64,000 nt of DNA, from NCBI RefSeq assembly GCF_000764305.2, contig NW_025944327.1, positions 62,001 through 126,000 of the forward strand. The letters run 5' to 3'. A program made the translations under genes and the position numbers. Of this stretch, positions 60,386 to 64,000 are shown one piece after another. The DNA comes from Hyalella azteca. Taxonomy: Eukaryota; Arthropoda; Malacostraca; Amphipoda; Hyalellidae. Under the pieces are notes generated by a model. It was not told the DNA's origin. It saw only the letters and a program-made list of their open reading frames with translations, and did no database searches. Position 1 is the first letter of the stretch. Every line of letters starts with the position of its first letter.

Positions 60386-61911
60386 AAATAATAGGTAGTT
60401 CATTCAGAGCTTTTGGCTGGCCGTACATTGGCCGCCGATGAGTTGGCCAAGATTTACATCTTATAATTCGTCGTTGGCGGAGTCACTATTAACGCCCAGC
60501 AAGCGCTAGAACGGAAGGCCTGATCGAATCCATTTTTCATGAATATTTTAATTTCTCACGCCCATGCCTAAGCGGCTTTTTCTCAAGTCGGCAGGCCCTC
60601 GGATGCATCCTGTTTTCGAGGTGGGACTTTAAAAACACTCGCACTTCTTTCAATTAGAGGTGATGGGAAATTCTCCCAAGGGTTTTTACGCGCGCAACGA
60701 AAACAGACATGGAAACGCAGGCTTAAGGTACAAAAATTTAACTCAATATTCAGACCTATCTTAAGCTAAACAAGAAAAAAGGATTAATAATGAATGAGAA
60801 TTTCTAGCTATTTTTTACCAAAGAAACATTTTTAATTGATCATCACCAAAATTGAAGATCGCTAATATAATTAGAGAACACATTTAATTCAACTAATTGA
60901 ATGTATTCTGTAGTTTTCTAATTGTAACAAAGTTCTCATTGAACGTAGCAGTCTGGCCTCCACTAGTGTGCTAGTATTTGATAACATTTTTTGCGCATAG
61001 ATTAAAAGTGACTTTCTTCTGCAATAAAGTTCTCGTATTCTATGAAAAAATGAATTCAACTTATATAAAACTTTTATAAAACTAGTCATTTAATCCAAAG
61101 TTTTCCGATGGACAAGATCAGACGATGGTTCACAAGTAATCTAAAGCTGAAATTGGCCGTACGGCAGCCAAGGTTTTGGTCACAGTTCGATTTTTGCGGC
61201 GAACTTTGGTCATTATGGCATCGCTGGACTCGAGCTGAATTTTGAACTTTAGAAGACGCGCAACGTTCTTCCAATTCAAGAGGATGCAAAATTATCGGCA
61301 TCTCTGCTGACTTTCATAGCTGACGTTACAGGGATGATGCGCCGTCGATTTTCGATTAGGAAAAGATAATCAAAAGAAAAACAAAATCAAAAGGAAAACA
61401 AAATCAAAAGGAAAAAAAATACGTTATTTTCAAATGAGATATGCCACCTCGTCTTCTTGACGTTAACTTGTCGGAAAACATTCGATTTCTTCATAGGAAA
61501 GACAAATTGAGAAATAAGACATGTCATGTGAATATTTAAGGAGCAGGTATTAAGGCTGATTGATCGCTCTAATCCTACGTATGAAATATTCCCATAAGTT
61601 TATATTATAATAATAATTTTAATTCATGAAATAACTATGCGTCTATATTAAAAATACCGTAAAATTTAAGGAAAAATTCTCGATGGGAGACTTGACAATG
61701 TTAGAAACTTTGTGAGAAATATATAAATTGAATCCAGTGACACTTGTGCTTCATAAGAGTTCTAGGATTAAAAATTTAACAGAATGTCACTAAGCAATCA
61801 GTTATCATCTGAACGCATAATATTCGTAATTATTTTGTAATTTTTTCTGATTTTAAGCGGAGAGAAAGCTCAAAAGAATTCATTCAAAATGTGGTCACGA
61901 CGCTTTTATCC
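60386..61911. other. AT-rich stretch without a recognisable gene
   Basis: Short minus frames only. An AAAACAAAATCAAAAGG motif repeats three times near 61376-61420. Confidence 0.55.
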
Positions 61912-62025
61912 AGTAATTAGCAATGTAGCAAAATACATTGAAATACACTAATTAGTAAAATAGAGTGAAATACAGTAACTAGCAATATACGGGAAAATAC
62001 AGGAATTAGTAAAATACAGTGAAAA
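61912..62025. repeat. diverged ~30-bp tandem repeat
   Basis: Variants of AGTAATTAGCAATGTAGCAA and AATACAGTGAAATACA recur four or five times. Confidence 0.6.
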
Positions 62026-63096
62026 ATGTTTGCAAAAAAATAATTATCCGGGAATATACATATGTACGAATTCAAATCAATGATAAATTATGATGTAAGC
62101 GCATCAAATCTTTGGTTAAGTAACTATTCACGTAGTTACAATAGATGATATATTAGGATACATTAATTGTACGAGTGGTGAAAACCTGTTCAAGCTGTTA
62201 AGCTTGTACGCAGAACATGTCTAAATGTTCTTGAATTAATCCCAAGGCAAAGATACCCTAGCAAGTGAAACTGATGCGAGCAAACATTAGTTTGAATTGT
62301 GGAACATAAGTTCGAATTTCGGTACCGGTAGTCAGCTTCACAGCTACAAGTTATACAACTTCGACGCAAACACGTGTATATCTAACATATATTGTAGACG
62401 GAAATTATATATGTTGTATGACTTTACATTCATGGAAAAAATTGAGGCTAAATTGACCAGTGCAGTGCGTTTTATTAGGGTAAATCCAATGAACAGAGAA
62501 GAAATCCTTGTATAATGGATTACAAATGTACGTATATTATGGAAGAGGCAGCTAAATACTATTGTGAACGTAGTTTTAAATGGAAGACATATTGACGAAA
62601 ATATTTATCGGTTATTTCGCTTATATATACAATTCATATTAGCGAAACGTGAATTGACGGAACTTGATACTACATCTAATATTGGACAATGGAACACCAA
62701 TCCTCTATCAGAAGCATTCTTATCAAAGTATAGTACTCCTATATATAGTACTTTTAGATGTACACTCGTTCAGCTGTGGAAAGTATGAAGAGATAGAGAA
62801 TAGAGAATTGATGAACAAAGAGTAGGGAATTGTTTCCAATTTTTCATCAACAGTGATAATTCAAATTGACTGCAATAATTTCAATATTGAATAGCAATCA
62901 AACCCTATTCTGTCTCTATATGTATTAAATTGATGGAATACAGTTATTCTATTCTCAGCCGAAAATTAATTTTTAGTTGAATTAGGAGAATTAGAAGGTG
63001 ATAAACGCTTCTCCGTTCTCGCCAATTCACTAATGGAAGAAAACGAGCCAAGATCTAATTAAGGCACGTTCCAATAAAATTAGCTCTTTGACAGTC
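62026..63096. other. AT-rich stretch without a recognisable gene
   Basis: Two plus frames of 72-74 codons (62297 and 62564) have no recognised motif. No structure seen. Confidence 0.55.
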
Positions 63097-63580
63097 TGAA
63101 GACGGTGCTTAAATAATAGACTGAGAAATCCTTGACGGCGGGGAGGCAGGGTTTGAATAATGGACAGAGATATCCTTGACGGCGGGGAGGCAGGGTTTGA
63201 ATAATTGACAGAGATTTCCTTAATGGCAAGGAGGCAGGGTTTGATTAATTGACAGAGATTTCCTTAATGGCAAGGAGGCAGGGTTTGATTAATTGACAGA
63301 GATATCCTTGACGGGTGGAGGCTGGGTTTGAATAATTGACAGAGATATCCTTAATGGCGAGGAGGCAGGGTTTGATTAATAGACAGAGATATTTTTGACA
63401 GCGTTGAGGCAGGGTTTGATTAATAGACAGAGAAATCTTGAATAGCGGCGAGAAAGGACTTAAATTAAAGAAAGATAAATCCTTGATGGCGTGGAGACAT
63501 GGGTTGAATAATAGGCAGTGAGTTTCTTAACGGTGTGATTAATATACAGAATTTCCCGATAATGTGATAGGGTTGAATAA
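63097..63580. repeat. 44-bp minisatellite, about 10-11 copies with degenerate edges
   Basis: The unit contains GACAGAGATATCCTTGACGG followed by CGGGGAGGCAGGGTTTGAATAATT. The middle units (about 63150-63420) are close to identical, with two sub-types (TTGACGGCGGGG and TTAATGGCAAGG), while the outer units at both edges are much more diverged. This is the usual pattern when turnover is concentrated in the centre of an array. Confidence 0.95.
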
Positions 63581-64000
63581 ACATCTCAATATTACCCAGA
63601 TGAGCTCTTAAGATAAGAATATAATCTTCCGACCTCATTAATTCGATACGGCAGTAAAACTAAATTTCCAATTTTGCGACTAACTTATCTAGGTTTTAAA
63701 GAAATAAAATTCAACCTCGAACACTCCACGTAAATGCATAGCATTCTATCTCTGCGAAATCATTATTCAGCACTCAATGTGAATTTTGGATTTTAATTCC
63801 CAGTAGCGAGCAAGGCAGTTCCTAGCCGCGCTGTTTAAGCGACTTAACCGCCATCGGAGTGTCGAAATCCGTGGTAAAATTCTCGTAACTCGGATTTTTT
63901 TGTCAATAGAAATAGGAAGTCTGAAATGCTAAGCCTCTTAGAGGCGCGACTTGGCATAATTTTTTAATGCAAAAGAGCCGAACGCATGTGCAAAACACGC
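63581..64000. other. right-edge stretch without a recognisable gene
   Basis: No open frame or repeat of note before the window ends. Confidence 0.5.

Overview
This 64 kb window looks like intergenic or intronic DNA from an AT-rich animal genome, most likely an invertebrate and plausibly an arthropod. CpG is not obviously depleted, there are no operons or bacterial-style genes, open frames are short, and eukaryotic transposon relics sit among many minisatellites. The species cannot be named from the sequence. One Tc1-family transposon closely resembles, from memory, a family common in teleost fish and lampreys, so a fish-associated or fish-parasitic host is possible, but this is only a hint. 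No complete host gene could be supported.

Region by region. At 1-710 there is the likely 3' end of a spliced gene: exon-like open frames with GT/AG borders and a terminal exon with a stop and a poly(A) signal. 0.7-7 kb is featureless AT-rich DNA. 7-31 kb holds three large tandem duplications (periods of about 368, 138 and 573 bp), a 40-bp minisatellite, one Helentron-like element, a cluster of CACGTG sites and a composite insertion between 43-bp direct repeats. 31-36 kb is the densest part: a decayed non-LTR reverse transcriptase fragment (minus strand), a 29-bp minisatellite, an 803-bp dispersed repeat built of 30-bp units, a protein-like minus-strand open frame, and a 293-bp palindromic inverted dimer of a MITE. 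41-44 kb holds a 27-bp array with an open Ala/Thr/Lys frame, a second shorter copy of the 30-bp-unit repeat, a third fragment of it, and two more Helentron-like copies. 46.8-47.1 kb is a 22-bp minisatellite. 51.3-52.9 kb is a complete but inactivated Tc1 transposon with TA target duplications. 53-64 kb holds a tRNA-like SINE head, a highly diverged ~31-bp repeat, two more Helentron-like copies, a second MITE and a 44-bp minisatellite.

The most coherent signal is a five-copy family of short elements (about 145-177 bp), each with a 12-bp subterminal inverted repeat, a GTCY microsatellite core and a 3' palindromic hairpin. This is the architecture known for non-autonomous Helentron (DINE-1/HINE) elements. 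Together with the Tc1 copy, the MITEs and about eight tandem arrays of different unit length, the picture is a repeat-rich gene desert. I saw no convincing new biological system.
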